Shown here: piece by piece, positions 34,348 through 42,150 of the stretch | Layout: each line of letters begins with the position of its first letter | Position numbering within the stretch: the stretch's first letter is position 1 | Origin: Neobacillus drentensis NBRC 102427 | GTDB taxonomy: Bacteria > Bacillota > Bacilli > Bacillales > Cytobacillaceae | NCBI RefSeq assembly: GCF_001591445.1 | Contig: NZ_BCUX01000013.1 | Span: 82,350-146,349 of the forward strand | DNA length: 64,000 bases | Reading direction: 5' to 3' | The notes under the pieces: model-generated | Databases searched by the model: none | What the model was told of the DNA's origin: nothing | What the model saw: the letters and a program-made list of their open reading frames with translations, nothing else | Program-made: the position numbers and the translations under genes

Positions 34348-35253
34348 TTGAAAGTGGCGGAACTTGCAAAAAAAACGGCAAATTTTTCGGCGGGTATTGT
34401 TGAAGAAAAGCTGACGCCTCCCTGGAAGGAAGCATGGATTTCATTTTATAAAAACAGATTAGCACTAGCAGGTTTAGGAATTGTAGTCTTTTTTATCATA
34501 ATTGCTATTATCGCTCCTATTATTGCTCCATATAGCTTTAAAGACCAAGTGCTGGCTGATCGAATGCTCCCGCCCTCAAGTGAGCATTGGTTTGGGACAG
34601 ACGATTTCGGTCGCGATATTTTTTCACGTATTGTGTATGGTGCAAGAATCTCCTTGTGGGTAGGCTTTTTCTCAGTCCTAGGATCAGTTGTGGCAGGGAC
34701 ATTACTTGGAATTGTCGCTGGTTATTACGGCCGCTGGGTAGATGCTATTATTTCACGTATTTTTGATATTATGCTCGCCTTTCCAAGTATTCTATTAGCG
34801 ATTGCTGTTGTATCTATTTTAGGGCCATCACTCCAAAACGCATTGATTGCAATTGCGGTGATTAATATCCCGAACTTTGGTCGACTTGTTCGCTCTAAAG
34901 TATTAAGTGTTAAACAAGAAGAATATATTATGGCTGCCCGTGCCGTCGGAATGAAAGATACACGGATTCTACTTCGCCATATTTTGCCTAATAGTATATC
35001 ACCAGTCATCGTCCAAGCTACATTAGCGATTGCCACAGCAATTATTGAAGCAGCAGCCCTTGGGTTCCTTGGCATGGGGGCACAAGCACCGACTCCTGAG
35101 TGGGGGAAAATGCTGGCCGATTCCAAAAATTATATCACCCAAGCACCCTGGACGCTTTTCTTCCCCGGGGTCGCAATTATGCTAACCGTACTCGGATTCA
35201 ACTTAATGGGAGATGGACTAAGAGATATCCTTGACCCGAAAATGAAGCAATAG
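34348..35253 (+). CDS. Peptide ABC transporter permease, DppC/OppC type
   Basis: A 301-residue permease with an N-terminal cytoplasmic segment, six hydrophobic helices and the EAA loop EEYIMAARAVGMKDTRILLR. The conserved HWFGTDDFGRDIFSRIVYGA after the first helix is diagnostic. TTG 34348 follows AGGAGG (34337-34342). It closes the importer operon, and a terminator follows at once. Confidence 0.93.
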   Translation: MKVAELAKKTANFSAGIVEEKLTPPWKEAWISFYKNRLALAGLGIVVFFIIIAIIAPIIAPYSFKDQVLADRMLPPSSEHWFGTDDFGRDIFSRIVYGARISLWVGFFSVLGSVVAGTLLGIVAGYYGRWVDAIISRIFDIMLAFPSILLAIAVVSILGPSLQNALIAIAVINIPNFGRLVRSKVLSVKQEEYIMAARAVGMKDTRILLRHILPNSISPVIVQATLAIATAIIEAAALGFLGMGAQAPTPEWGKMLADSKNYITQAPWTLFFPGVAIMLTVLGFNLMGDGLRDILDPKMKQ

Positions 35254-35256
35254 ATA

Positions 35257-35286
35257 GTGAGACTCCTATGTGGGTCTCTTTCTTTT
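35257..35286 (+). terminator. Terminator of the peptide ABC operon
   Basis: GAGAC/GTCTC stem with a 10-base loop followed by TTTCTTTT. Confidence 0.65.
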
Positions 35287-35299
35287 GGTGTCAGGCACC
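35287..35299. repeat. Second copy of the GGTGTCAGGCACC element
   Basis: The 13-mer is the exact reverse complement of 28132-28144. Here it stands alone, without the long partner arm. Confidence 0.75.
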
Positions 35300-35406
35300 G
35301 ATAACGTTTGGAGAGAAGTCAATAATTAATAATTGTCTAATATCTGAAAATAGCATTATAATTATGACTAATAATTTGTTTAATATTATTGGGGGTTTGG
35401 AGTATT

Positions 35407-35925
35407 TTGGAGAATAGAGAAAAGAGTATTGTTTTTATCGGGTTTATGGGTGTTGGAAAAACTACGATTGGCAAGATAGTTGCTAGTAAACTAAATCGCG
35501 ATTTTATAGATATTGATGAAGTAATTGAAAAAGAATATAACATGCCAGTGTCCGAAATCTTTTCTGAGTTTGGTGAGAAAGTTTTTAGAGAGAAAGAAAA
35601 AAGTTTAATTACAAGTCTCGCAAATCAGCAGCAAAAGATAATTTCCGTCGGAGGCGGAGCCTTCCTACAAGAAGAAATTAGGCAAACCTGTTTAGGATCT
35701 TGTATTGTTATTCTTCTAGATTTATCCTTGGATGGCTGGAAAGATAGATTAGATCTGATTATCGACAGCCGCCCTGTTTTAAAAGGAAAGTCAGTTGAGG
35801 AAATGGAAGATCTATTTTACAAAAGACAGGATATTTATATTAACCATCATTTAAAGATTTCAACGGATAGCAAGGATGCAAACGAAATTGCTGACCAAAT
35901 TATTGACGAATTAAATTCAATCTAG
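35407..35925 (+). CDS. aroK: Shikimate kinase
   Basis: A 172-residue P-loop kinase that phosphorylates shikimate in chorismate synthesis. Walker A is IGFMGVGKTTIGK, the shikimate-binding DIDEVIEKE and SVGGGAF motifs follow, and the lid region contains DSRPVLKG. TTG 35407 is favoured with GGAG upstream at 35399-35402; an in-frame TTG at 35389 is the alternative. The type I dehydroquinase gene follows after 51 bp, so two aro steps appear coupled here. Confidence 0.9.
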   Translation: MENREKSIVFIGFMGVGKTTIGKIVASKLNRDFIDIDEVIEKEYNMPVSEIFSEFGEKVFREKEKSLITSLANQQQKIISVGGGAFLQEEIRQTCLGSCIVILLDLSLDGWKDRLDLIIDSRPVLKGKSVEEMEDLFYKRQDIYINHHLKISTDSKDANEIADQIIDELNSI

Positions 35926-35976
35926 GGAAAAATAGGCAGCAAAACATATGGAGGATGGGACAAGGAGTGGGAACAA

Positions 35977-36741
35977 ATGACTAAAACTATAACGGTTAGA
36001 GATATCGTCATTGGGGAAGACACGCCAAAAATCTGTGTCCCCTTGGTGGGAGAAACTCTTGCACAATTAAAGGAAGAAGCCGAATTTCTAAAAACAATTG
36101 ACTTAGATGTTGTAGAGTGGCGGGTCGACTTTTTTGACAAGGTAGAAGAGATTGAGCAGGTGAAAAAGGCTCTTGTTGAAATTCGCACGCTCCTGCCTAA
36201 TACACCACTTATCTTTACCTTTCGAAGCCATAAAGAGGGCGGCAATAAGGAAATAACCACTTCCTTTTATTTTCAATTAAACAAGACGGCCGCAGAAACT
36301 GGCATGGTAGATATTATTGATGTCGAGCTATTCAATGATGAAAAAGAAGTCCAAGCATTAATAGAAAATGCTCATGCAAAAAATGTATTTGTTATTATTT
36401 CAAACCATGATTTTGATAAGACTCCTGCAAAAGAGGAAATTATCTCGCGTTTAAGGAAAGCACAAGCGTTAGGGGGAGATATTCCAAAAATTGCAGTAAT
36501 GCCAACTAGTGCAGCCGATGTGCTAACCCTCTTAGATGCAACCAATACAATGAGAGAACAGTTTGCGGATCGGCCGTTCATTACCATGTCTATGGCGGGT
36601 AAAGGGGTCATAAGTCGATTGGCAGGCGAAGTATTCGGGTCTGCTGTTACTTTTGGGGCAGCAAAAAAAGCCTCCGCACCCGGGCAGGTAAATGTGAAGG
36701 AATTGCGTAGTGTATTAAACCTGTTACATGAAAGTCTATAA
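35977..36741 (+). CDS. aroD: Type I 3-dehydroquinate dehydratase
   Basis: A 254-residue class I dehydroquinase converting 3-dehydroquinate to 3-dehydroshikimate by a Schiff base. His144 (ISNHDFDKTP) and Lys171 (DIPKIAVMP) are the catalytic pair, EWRVDFFD and TFRSHKEGG bind substrate, and the C-terminal SMAGKGVISRLAGEVFGSAV is diagnostic. AAGGAGTGGG precedes the ATG. It lies in a unit with shikimate kinase. Type I enzymes serve both biosynthesis and quinate catabolism; no quinate genes are visible here. Confidence 0.95.
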   Translation: MTKTITVRDIVIGEDTPKICVPLVGETLAQLKEEAEFLKTIDLDVVEWRVDFFDKVEEIEQVKKALVEIRTLLPNTPLIFTFRSHKEGGNKEITTSFYFQLNKTAAETGMVDIIDVELFNDEKEVQALIENAHAKNVFVIISNHDFDKTPAKEEIISRLRKAQALGGDIPKIAVMPTSAADVLTLLDATNTMREQFADRPFITMSMAGKGVISRLAGEVFGSAVTFGAAKKASAPGQVNVKELRSVLNLLHESL

Positions 36742-36748
36742 AAATCCG

Positions 36749-36780
36749 AAAAGCACTCAGATGAGTGCTTTTGCTATTTT
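36749..36780 (+). terminator. Terminator after aroD
   Basis: AAAAGCACTC/GAGTGCTTTT 10-bp perfect stem with a 4-base loop; the following T tract is interrupted. Confidence 0.8.
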
Positions 36781-36922
36781 GTAAGGAGACGGGCACGAAT
36801 AGCCACTAATCGTTACCGTTTGCAGGTGTTTTGCAAGGAGACAGGCACGAATAGCCACTAATCGTTACCGTCTGCGGGTATTTTGTAAGGAAACGGGCAC
36901 GAATAAGCACCCATCGGTTACA
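36781..36922. repeat. 52-bp direct tandem repeat, about 2.7 copies
   Basis: Units start at 36781, 36833 and 36885, exactly 52 bp apart. Each begins G(T/C)AAGGA(G/A)AC(G/A)GGCACGAAT and the first two go on to AGCCACTAATCGTTACCG. The third is truncated and more diverged. No spacers and no coding frame are evident. The remaining 118 bp before the next gene are AT-rich. Confidence 0.85.
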
Positions 36923-37040
36923 AGTGACTTCTTTATAAAATCAGCAGATTTACCTAAAAAACAAATAACTATACAATCTAAATCATTCAAGTTAAAATGA
37001 CTTTAAGCATACAATTCCAATAAGAAAGGTGGGGATTTTG

Positions 37041-37466
37041 TTGGCAGATAAGATTCTTTCGATTCCGCAGCCTCTAGTTAGAACAAATCAATCCATTATA
37101 GTTCTTAGTGTGGTGTTAACATGGGTTTCAGGGCAAGAGTGGTTTTTATTCATTCCATTTATTACGGGGCTTATGGGGATTATCTTTGGTTATAATCCAA
37201 TTATGGAGATTCGAAAACAATTTTTAAGAAAAGACCCAAAGTCCTATATTCCTGAAGATTGGGAGCAGCAGCAATTTAATCAGAAGCTTGCAGTTTCATG
37301 TCTTGGAATAGGCATCCTTAGCTTTATTTTTGGTTGGAATACAGTTGGGTATATTTTCACTGCTCTTGTTGCAGTCGCAGCTTTTGTAGCCATTTTAGGT
37401 TTTTGTATTGGTTGCTTCATCCATTTCCAATGGAAACAATATATATATAGACGATCGGTCCGATAA
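37041..37466 (+). CDS. DUF4395 integral membrane protein
   Basis: A 141-residue protein of the DUF4395 family with four hydrophobic segments in two pairs separated by a polar loop (EIRKQFLRKDPKSYIPEDWE). The early IPQPLVRTNQ and late FCIGCFIHF motifs are typical; the two cysteines are conserved in many members. Function unknown; some relatives neighbour thiol-redox genes. TTG 37041 follows AAAGGTGGGG by 6 bases; GTG 37029 and TTG 37038 are less well spaced. Confidence 0.85.
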   Translation: MADKILSIPQPLVRTNQSIIVLSVVLTWVSGQEWFLFIPFITGLMGIIFGYNPIMEIRKQFLRKDPKSYIPEDWEQQQFNQKLAVSCLGIGILSFIFGWNTVGYIFTALVAVAAFVAILGFCIGCFIHFQWKQYIYRRSVR

Positions 37467-37513
37467 ATATCAAGGAGGATTAATATCTCAATAAAATATG
37501 AAGAAACCTAAGT

Positions 37514-37538
37514 TCTTGCCATTGGCAGGAGCTTTTTT
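37514..37538 (+). terminator. Terminator after the DUF4395 gene
   Basis: TCTTGCC/GGCAGGA 7-bp stem with a 3-base loop followed by TTTTTT. The rest of 37467-37797 contains an isolated AAGGAGG at 37472 followed by only a 26-codon frame and otherwise AT-rich DNA with no supported gene. Confidence 0.75.
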
Positions 37539-37797
37539 CAATTGGAGAAGTCGATTGAGGATTTATATTCAGAGATGAAATCGTAAATATTTTTCTTCGA
37601 TAATATTATTCACCATGAGTTTATAAAACTAGCATCTCATGCTGGATTTTAGAGGATTTTTATACAGTTGGTGTCGTTGTTTAATGATATCTAAGCCACT
37701 ACTATTTAATTAGATGTGTATTTTTAGATAAGGGAAGTGATGCTTATTTTCAAAAATACCAGAGAAAAAGTAATTGTTTTCAATAGGATGAAAGAAA

Positions 37798-37811
37798 TGA
37801 AAGCGGAAACA
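37798..37811 (+). promoter_or_regulatory. cre-like site overlapping the leader of the catechol cluster
   Basis: TGAAAGCGGAAACA matches TGWNANCGNTNWCA except at the fixed T (position 10). It touches the ribosome binding site (AAAGGAGG) of the first gene, so bound CcpA could block transcription. Confidence 0.45.
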
Positions 37812-37827
37812 AAGGAGGCGTGATCAA

Positions 37828-38268
37828 ATGAAATTTATTGAACAAAAAAGCATTAGTAACTCCTTTGCACAAGAACTGATTCAAGCAGCAAAAATAAAAG
37901 CACAACAATTGAAGATAAATGTAAACATTGCAATCGTGGATCAAGGTGGTAATTTATTAGCTTTCTCCCGAATGGACCATGCTCCGCTTCTAAGTATAAA
38001 CATAGCTCAAAACAAGGCCTATTCGGCAGTGGCATTTAGACTTCCAACACATGAATGGTATGGAATGATTAAAGACCAGCCGAGCTTAAAAATGGGGATT
38101 GTTCACACTGAAAAACTAGTGGTATTTGGCGGTGGGTATCCCGTCTATGATGGTGAACTATTGGTTGGCGGTATAGGGATAAGCGGGGGCTCAGAGGATG
38201 AAGACCGACAATGCTGTGAAGCAGCTTTGAAGCTTATAAAAAAAGAAATGTTTTCAAAAACAATATAA
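37828..38268 (+). CDS. GlcG/HbpS-family (DUF336) protein
   Basis: A 146-residue protein with the family's core: INVNIAIVDQGGNLLAFSRM, the NKAYSAVAF helix, then VVFGGGYPVYDGELLVGGIG and EDRQCCEAALK. Members bind haem or cobalamin or are thought to help oxygenases and diol metabolism; they recur inside aromatic meta-cleavage operons. AAAGGAGG precedes the ATG. It is the first gene of the catechol cluster, 15 bp before the dioxygenase. Its precise role here is unknown. Confidence 0.85.
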   Translation: MKFIEQKSISNSFAQELIQAAKIKAQQLKINVNIAIVDQGGNLLAFSRMDHAPLLSINIAQNKAYSAVAFRLPTHEWYGMIKDQPSLKMGIVHTEKLVVFGGGYPVYDGELLVGGIGISGGSEDEDRQCCEAALKLIKKEMFSKTI

Positions 38269-38283
38269 GGAGAGTAGAGAAAA

Positions 38284-39204
38284 ATGAATGGAAATGGAAT
38301 TTTAAGGGCCGGACGGTTAGAATTGCGTGTATTTGATTTAGAAAAATCGGTTGATTACTATAAAAACGTCATTGGTTTAGATGTTACTGCTCAGGATGAG
38401 AACCGAGTTTATTTTAAAGCCTGGGATGAGTTTGACCATCACAGTCTCATTCTTCAAAAATCTGATTCCGCTGGCATGGATCACATGGCCTTTAAGGTTG
38501 CTGACCATGCCGCCTTAGAATTATTAGAGTATAAAATTGAACAATTTGGCTGCAAACTAAGCCGTATTTCAAACAGAACTCGTGTTGCAGAAGGAGAAGC
38601 GATCCGCTTCCAAATTCCGACCGGACATTATGTTGAATTATATACGGATATTGAACATTTGGGGATTGCAACCGGTTCTGTTAATCCGGACCCATGGCCT
38701 GATGGATTAAGAGGGATTGCTCCGCACCGACTCGACCATGCTCTTCTAGTTGGAGATGATGTAAAAACTACTACTAGATTTTTCACTGAAATTCTTGGTT
38801 TTAAACAAAGCGAGAAAATTCTCAGTGTTGACGGCGAGCAAATGATAGGAAGCTTTTTAACAACGACAAATAAAGCCCATGATATTGCCTTTATTAAAGG
38901 CCCAGATGCCAAACTTCATCATGTTGGCTTCTATGTGGATAATTGGTATGAAGTTTTGAAGGCGGCTGATATTTTATCCAAAAACAAAGTGGAAGTGGAA
39001 ATCACTCCTACAAGGCATGGAATTACCCGCGGTCAAACTGTTTATTTCTTTGACCCATCTGGAAACCGAAATGAGGCATTTGCAAGTGGATATATGACAT
39101 ATGCAGACTTCCCAACTATTACTTGGACTGAAGATCAAATAGGAGCAGGTATTTTCTATCACCGCCGTGAACTGGTGGAATCCTTCAATTTAGCTTTAAC
39201 CTAA
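38284..39204 (+). CDS. xylE: Catechol 2,3-dioxygenase (extradiol, type I)
   Basis: A 306-residue two-module VOC dioxygenase that cleaves catechol next to the diol to give 2-hydroxymuconic semialdehyde. Fe(II) ligands fit His152 (RLDHALL), His213 (LHHVGFY) and Glu264 (NRNEAF), one residue short of the Pseudomonas XylE numbering. AGGAGAG precedes the ATG. A XylT-like ferredoxin, the known reactivator of oxidised catechol dioxygenase, is encoded 2.7 kb downstream, supporting a catecholic substrate. No phenol hydroxylase or other catechol-forming enzyme is in the window. Confidence 0.95.
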   Translation: MNGNGILRAGRLELRVFDLEKSVDYYKNVIGLDVTAQDENRVYFKAWDEFDHHSLILQKSDSAGMDHMAFKVADHAALELLEYKIEQFGCKLSRISNRTRVAEGEAIRFQIPTGHYVELYTDIEHLGIATGSVNPDPWPDGLRGIAPHRLDHALLVGDDVKTTTRFFTEILGFKQSEKILSVDGEQMIGSFLTTTNKAHDIAFIKGPDAKLHHVGFYVDNWYEVLKAADILSKNKVEVEITPTRHGITRGQTVYFFDPSGNRNEAFASGYMTYADFPTITWTEDQIGAGIFYHRRELVESFNLALT

Positions 39205-39263
39205 GGAGTGCTGAAGGTGATAAAAGGTTATAACACTCAAACTAGTAAGAAGGTGAACAAAAG

Positions 39264-40055
39264 ATGATTGCCACAGAAAGTATTGAACAAATGGCAGATG
39301 AATTATTTTTAGCAGAAAAAAATGCAACCGAACTCGATAAATTAGTGGATAGATATCCTCAATTTGATGTTGAACTTGCCTATGAGGTTCAAAAACGATT
39401 AGTAAACAGAAAATGTATCGAGGAAAAAACGAGAGTTGCTGGTTGGAAGCTGGGATTAACTAGTAAGGCAAAGCAGGAAATGATGGGCGTCCATGAACCG
39501 ACCTACGGTGTGCTGCTTCAGAATATGCAGCTTTACAGTGGTGAACCCATTTCTTTAGCACCATTTATTCATGCAAAAATAGAGCCCGAAATCGCGTTTA
39601 TCATGAACCGTGAATTAAGGGGTCCGGGGGTTACGGTTGCAGATGTTTTAGCCGCCACGGAATATGTTGCACCTGCACTTGAGATTATTGATAGTCGCTA
39701 CCGGGGTTTTTCGTTTACACTGCTGGATGTTATTGCTGATAATTCTTCCTCTTCCCGGTTTATAATCGGAGACAAATTAACAAGGCTGGGGGATCTTGAT
39801 TTAAGTCTTGTAGGTATGATGTTTAAGCATAATGGAAAAATTGTTGCCACCAGTGCGGGTGCAAGTGTGATGGGACATCCTGCAAGAGCGGTTGCTTGGA
39901 TGGTAAATAAGCTCGCCTTGACTGGACAATATGTGAAACCAGGAGAAGTAATCTTAAGTGGAGCCTTAACTGGAGCAGTGGCAATGAAAGAAAATGATGT
40001 CTTTTCATGCCACTTTGACCACTTAGGGTCGTTGGATGTATCGTTCATGAAATAA
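39264..40055 (+). CDS. 2-keto-4-pentenoate hydratase / 4-oxalocrotonate decarboxylase family
   Basis: A 263-residue member of the MhpD/DmpE/DmpH family. RVAGWKLGLTSKAKQEMMGV, HAKIEPEIAFIMNREL with the Mg-binding glutamates, and the GHPARAVAWMVNKLA helix are diagnostic. DmpE-like members hydrate 2-hydroxypenta-2,4-dienoate; DmpH-like members decarboxylate 4-oxalocrotonate. The cluster has a semialdehyde dehydrogenase and tautomerase, which would require the decarboxylase, but the aldolase step needs a hydratase, and I see only this one gene. Which activity it has, or whether it has both, cannot be settled from motifs. Confidence 0.85.
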   Translation: MIATESIEQMADELFLAEKNATELDKLVDRYPQFDVELAYEVQKRLVNRKCIEEKTRVAGWKLGLTSKAKQEMMGVHEPTYGVLLQNMQLYSGEPISLAPFIHAKIEPEIAFIMNRELRGPGVTVADVLAATEYVAPALEIIDSRYRGFSFTLLDVIADNSSSSRFIIGDKLTRLGDLDLSLVGMMFKHNGKIVATSAGASVMGHPARAVAWMVNKLALTGQYVKPGEVILSGALTGAVAMKENDVFSCHFDHLGSLDVSFMK

Positions 40056-40078
40056 GGTAGGGAAATGGAGTGGTAGAT

Positions 40079-40282
40079 TTGCCATTTATCCAGGTCAATA
40101 TGATAGAAGGACGCTCTCCGGAAAAAAAAGAAAAACTAATCTACGAACTTACGAATATAGTTTGTGAAGTGTTAGAGGCACCAAGGGAGACCGTCAGAAT
40201 CCTCATTAATGAAATGCCTAGCGAACACTGGGGTATTGCTGGAGAATCCGTGAGAAGGCGAGAAGAAAAGGTCGGAGGTTGA
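40079..40282 (+). CDS. xylH: 4-oxalocrotonate tautomerase
   Basis: A 67-residue tautomerase (one amino-terminal Met removed). The catalytic base of this family is Pro1, and the only start that puts proline second is TTG 40079 followed by CCA; GGAG lies 8 bases upstream. The open frame extends to GTG 40070, but that start would bury the proline. PFIQVNMIEGRSPEKKEKLI includes the substrate-binding Arg11. It interconverts enol and keto forms of 4-oxalocrotonate between the neighbouring dehydrogenase and decarboxylase steps. Confidence 0.92.
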   Translation: MPFIQVNMIEGRSPEKKEKLIYELTNIVCEVLEAPRETVRILINEMPSEHWGIAGESVRRREEKVGG

Positions 40283-40287
40283 ACGAA

Positions 40288-41763
40288 ATGACCGAAGTAA
40301 AGACAAAAGTAAGAGAGGTAAAATTGTTTATAGACGGTGAGTATGTATGTTCGAGTGAGAATTCCCTCTTTGAAGTAAAAAACCCGGCAACCCAAGAAGT
40401 AATTGCGAAGGTTCATGAGGCTTCAAGGGAAGATGTCGATCGGGCTTGCCTTGCTGCACGGAGGGCATTTGAACAAGGGCCATGGCGGACGATGACTGTC
40501 CAAGAAAGGTCCAATAAGATTCGTAGAATGGCAGAAATAATCATAGAAAGAAAAGAAGAACTAGCAAGGCTGGAAGCACTTGATGTTGGAAAGCCCTATC
40601 CTGTTGCACTTGGGTTCGAAATACCGCGTTCAGCTCATAACTTAAAGTTCTTTGCTGACTTCATGGAACAACAGGGTGGTGAAGTCTATCCGATGGGAGA
40701 AGATTTTTTAAACTATACCCGCTATGAGCCTGTCGGGGTTGCGGCGTTAATTACTCCATGGAATCTGCCATTTATGCTGACCACATGGAAGTTAGGCCCT
40801 TGTTTAGCAACTGGAAATACAGCAGTAATCAAACCTGCAGAAGCCACTCCACTAACTGTTTCACTTTTGGGGGAAATTGCCAAAGAGGCTGGAATTCCAG
40901 ATGGAGTAATCAACGTCATTCACGGCTATGGGGGGAATTCAGCGGGTGAATTTATGACTGCGCACTCAGAGGTTGATATGATTTCCTTCACGGGTGAAAC
41001 GTCGACTGGGAAAGCGATTATGAAAACAGGTGCGGATACATTGAAGAAGGTATCGTTTGAACTTGGCGGAAAGGCAGCAAATATTATTTTTGAAGATGCT
41101 AATCTTGATAAGGCTATTCCTGAATCGATTCGAGCTGCTTTTATGAACTCTGGGCAGGTCTGCCTGGCTGGGTCAAGAATTCTTGTTCAACGGCGTATCT
41201 TTAATGAGTTTATCGAAAGGTTTAAGAAAGCCGCAGAAGAGTTAGTTGTTGGCGATCCTCAAGATGCCTTAACAAATATGGGACCCTTAGTCAGTGAAGA
41301 GCATTATCAAAAAGTAACAAGTTATTTTGAAATTGCTAAACTAGAAAATTCAACGTTGATTACAGGCGGAAAAAGACCAAACCTCCCTGAATACTTGAAG
41401 GATGGCTATTATTTGGAGCCAACTGTGTATGTTCAAGAAGATCCTAAAGCCCGAATCTGCCAAGAGGAAATCTTTGGACCAGTCGTGACTATTATCCCTT
41501 TTGATACCGAGGATGAAGCACTGCAAATTGCCAACAGTACGGATTATGGTTTGAATGCTGTGATTTGGACAGATAACCTTCAACGTGCCCATCGTGTTTC
41601 TCATTCGGTCCGTGCAGGTACTATTTGGGTGAACTGCTGGTTTGTCCGTGATTTACGGGCACCGTTTGGCGGCTATAAAAAAAGCGGAGTTGGTCGTGAA
41701 GGCGGTCACCACAGTCTTGAATTCTTTACAGAAGCAAAAAATATATGTATTGCGTTGCATTAA
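40288..41763 (+). CDS. xylG: 2-hydroxymuconic semialdehyde dehydrogenase
   Basis: A 491-residue NAD-dependent aldehyde dehydrogenase. The catalytic Glu is in KVSFELGGKAANIIFEDA and the Cys in NSGQVCLAGSRILV; TPWNLPFMLTTWKLGPCLA is the cofactor site. The pathway context (dioxygenase, tautomerase, decarboxylase-type gene) indicates oxidation of 2-hydroxymuconic semialdehyde to 4-oxalocrotonate. ATG 40288 has GGAGG 9 bases upstream; a TTG at 40279 overlaps the tautomerase stop. A terminator follows. Confidence 0.9.
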   Translation: MTEVKTKVREVKLFIDGEYVCSSENSLFEVKNPATQEVIAKVHEASREDVDRACLAARRAFEQGPWRTMTVQERSNKIRRMAEIIIERKEELARLEALDVGKPYPVALGFEIPRSAHNLKFFADFMEQQGGEVYPMGEDFLNYTRYEPVGVAALITPWNLPFMLTTWKLGPCLATGNTAVIKPAEATPLTVSLLGEIAKEAGIPDGVINVIHGYGGNSAGEFMTAHSEVDMISFTGETSTGKAIMKTGADTLKKVSFELGGKAANIIFEDANLDKAIPESIRAAFMNSGQVCLAGSRILVQRRIFNEFIERFKKAAEELVVGDPQDALTNMGPLVSEEHYQKVTSYFEIAKLENSTLITGGKRPNLPEYLKDGYYLEPTVYVQEDPKARICQEEIFGPVVTIIPFDTEDEALQIANSTDYGLNAVIWTDNLQRAHRVSHSVRAGTIWVNCWFVRDLRAPFGGYKKSGVGREGGHHSLEFFTEAKNICIALH

Positions 41764-41781
41764 AGAACTTAGGTATAAAGC

Positions 41782-41815
41782 AGGGCTGTTTAGCATTTAG
41801 CGGACAGCCCTTTTT
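41782..41815 (+). terminator. Terminator after xylG
   Basis: AGGGCTGT/ACAGCCCT 8-bp stem, then TTTTTC. It separates the enzyme genes from the ferredoxin-regulator pair. Confidence 0.85.
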
Positions 41816-41867
41816 CAAATTAAAAAGTTCAGAAAAAGTTCATGATTATTAAGAGGAGTGGAGCAAT

Positions 41868-42146
41868 ATGTTTAGAATAAGTATCAATGATAAGTCTTTT
41901 TCTTGTTCGGAAGATAATAATCTATTAAAAGCCGCCCGTTCTCAAATGGTGAAGGTACCATATGGATGTGCAAGCGGTGGATGCGGGATGTGTAAGGTCA
42001 AAGTCCTCCATGGAGATTACCGGATGGATATGTACTCAAAACAAGCATTAACGAACCAGGAGCGGGAGAACCAACAGATATTACTATGTAAAACATATCC
42101 CTTAAGTCATTTAGAAATCAATTTGATGAAAGAGAGGGTGAAATAA
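41868..42146 (+). CDS. xylT: XylT-like plant-type [2Fe-2S] ferredoxin
   Basis: A 92-residue ferredoxin. Cysteines at 34, 39, 42 and 74 (PYGCASGGCGMCKVKV and ILLCKTY) match the C-x4-C-x2-C...C pattern. In Pseudomonas TOL and related systems XylT reduces the iron of inactivated catechol 2,3-dioxygenase. GAGGAGTGGAGC precedes the ATG. It lies 4 bp before the regulator gene and forms a unit with it. Confidence 0.9.
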   Translation: MFRISINDKSFSCSEDNNLLKAARSQMVKVPYGCASGGCGMCKVKVLHGDYRMDMYSKQALTNQERENQQILLCKTYPLSHLEINLMKERVK

Positions 42147-42150
42147 ATAA

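Noticed and set aside
36781..36922. 52-bp repeats as a CRISPR array
   Set aside because: The whole 52-bp unit is repeated, including the part that would be spacer.
37472..37580. Short gene after the DUF4395 gene, suggested by AAGGAGG
   Set aside because: Only a 26-codon frame follows, and it contains the terminator hairpin and T run.
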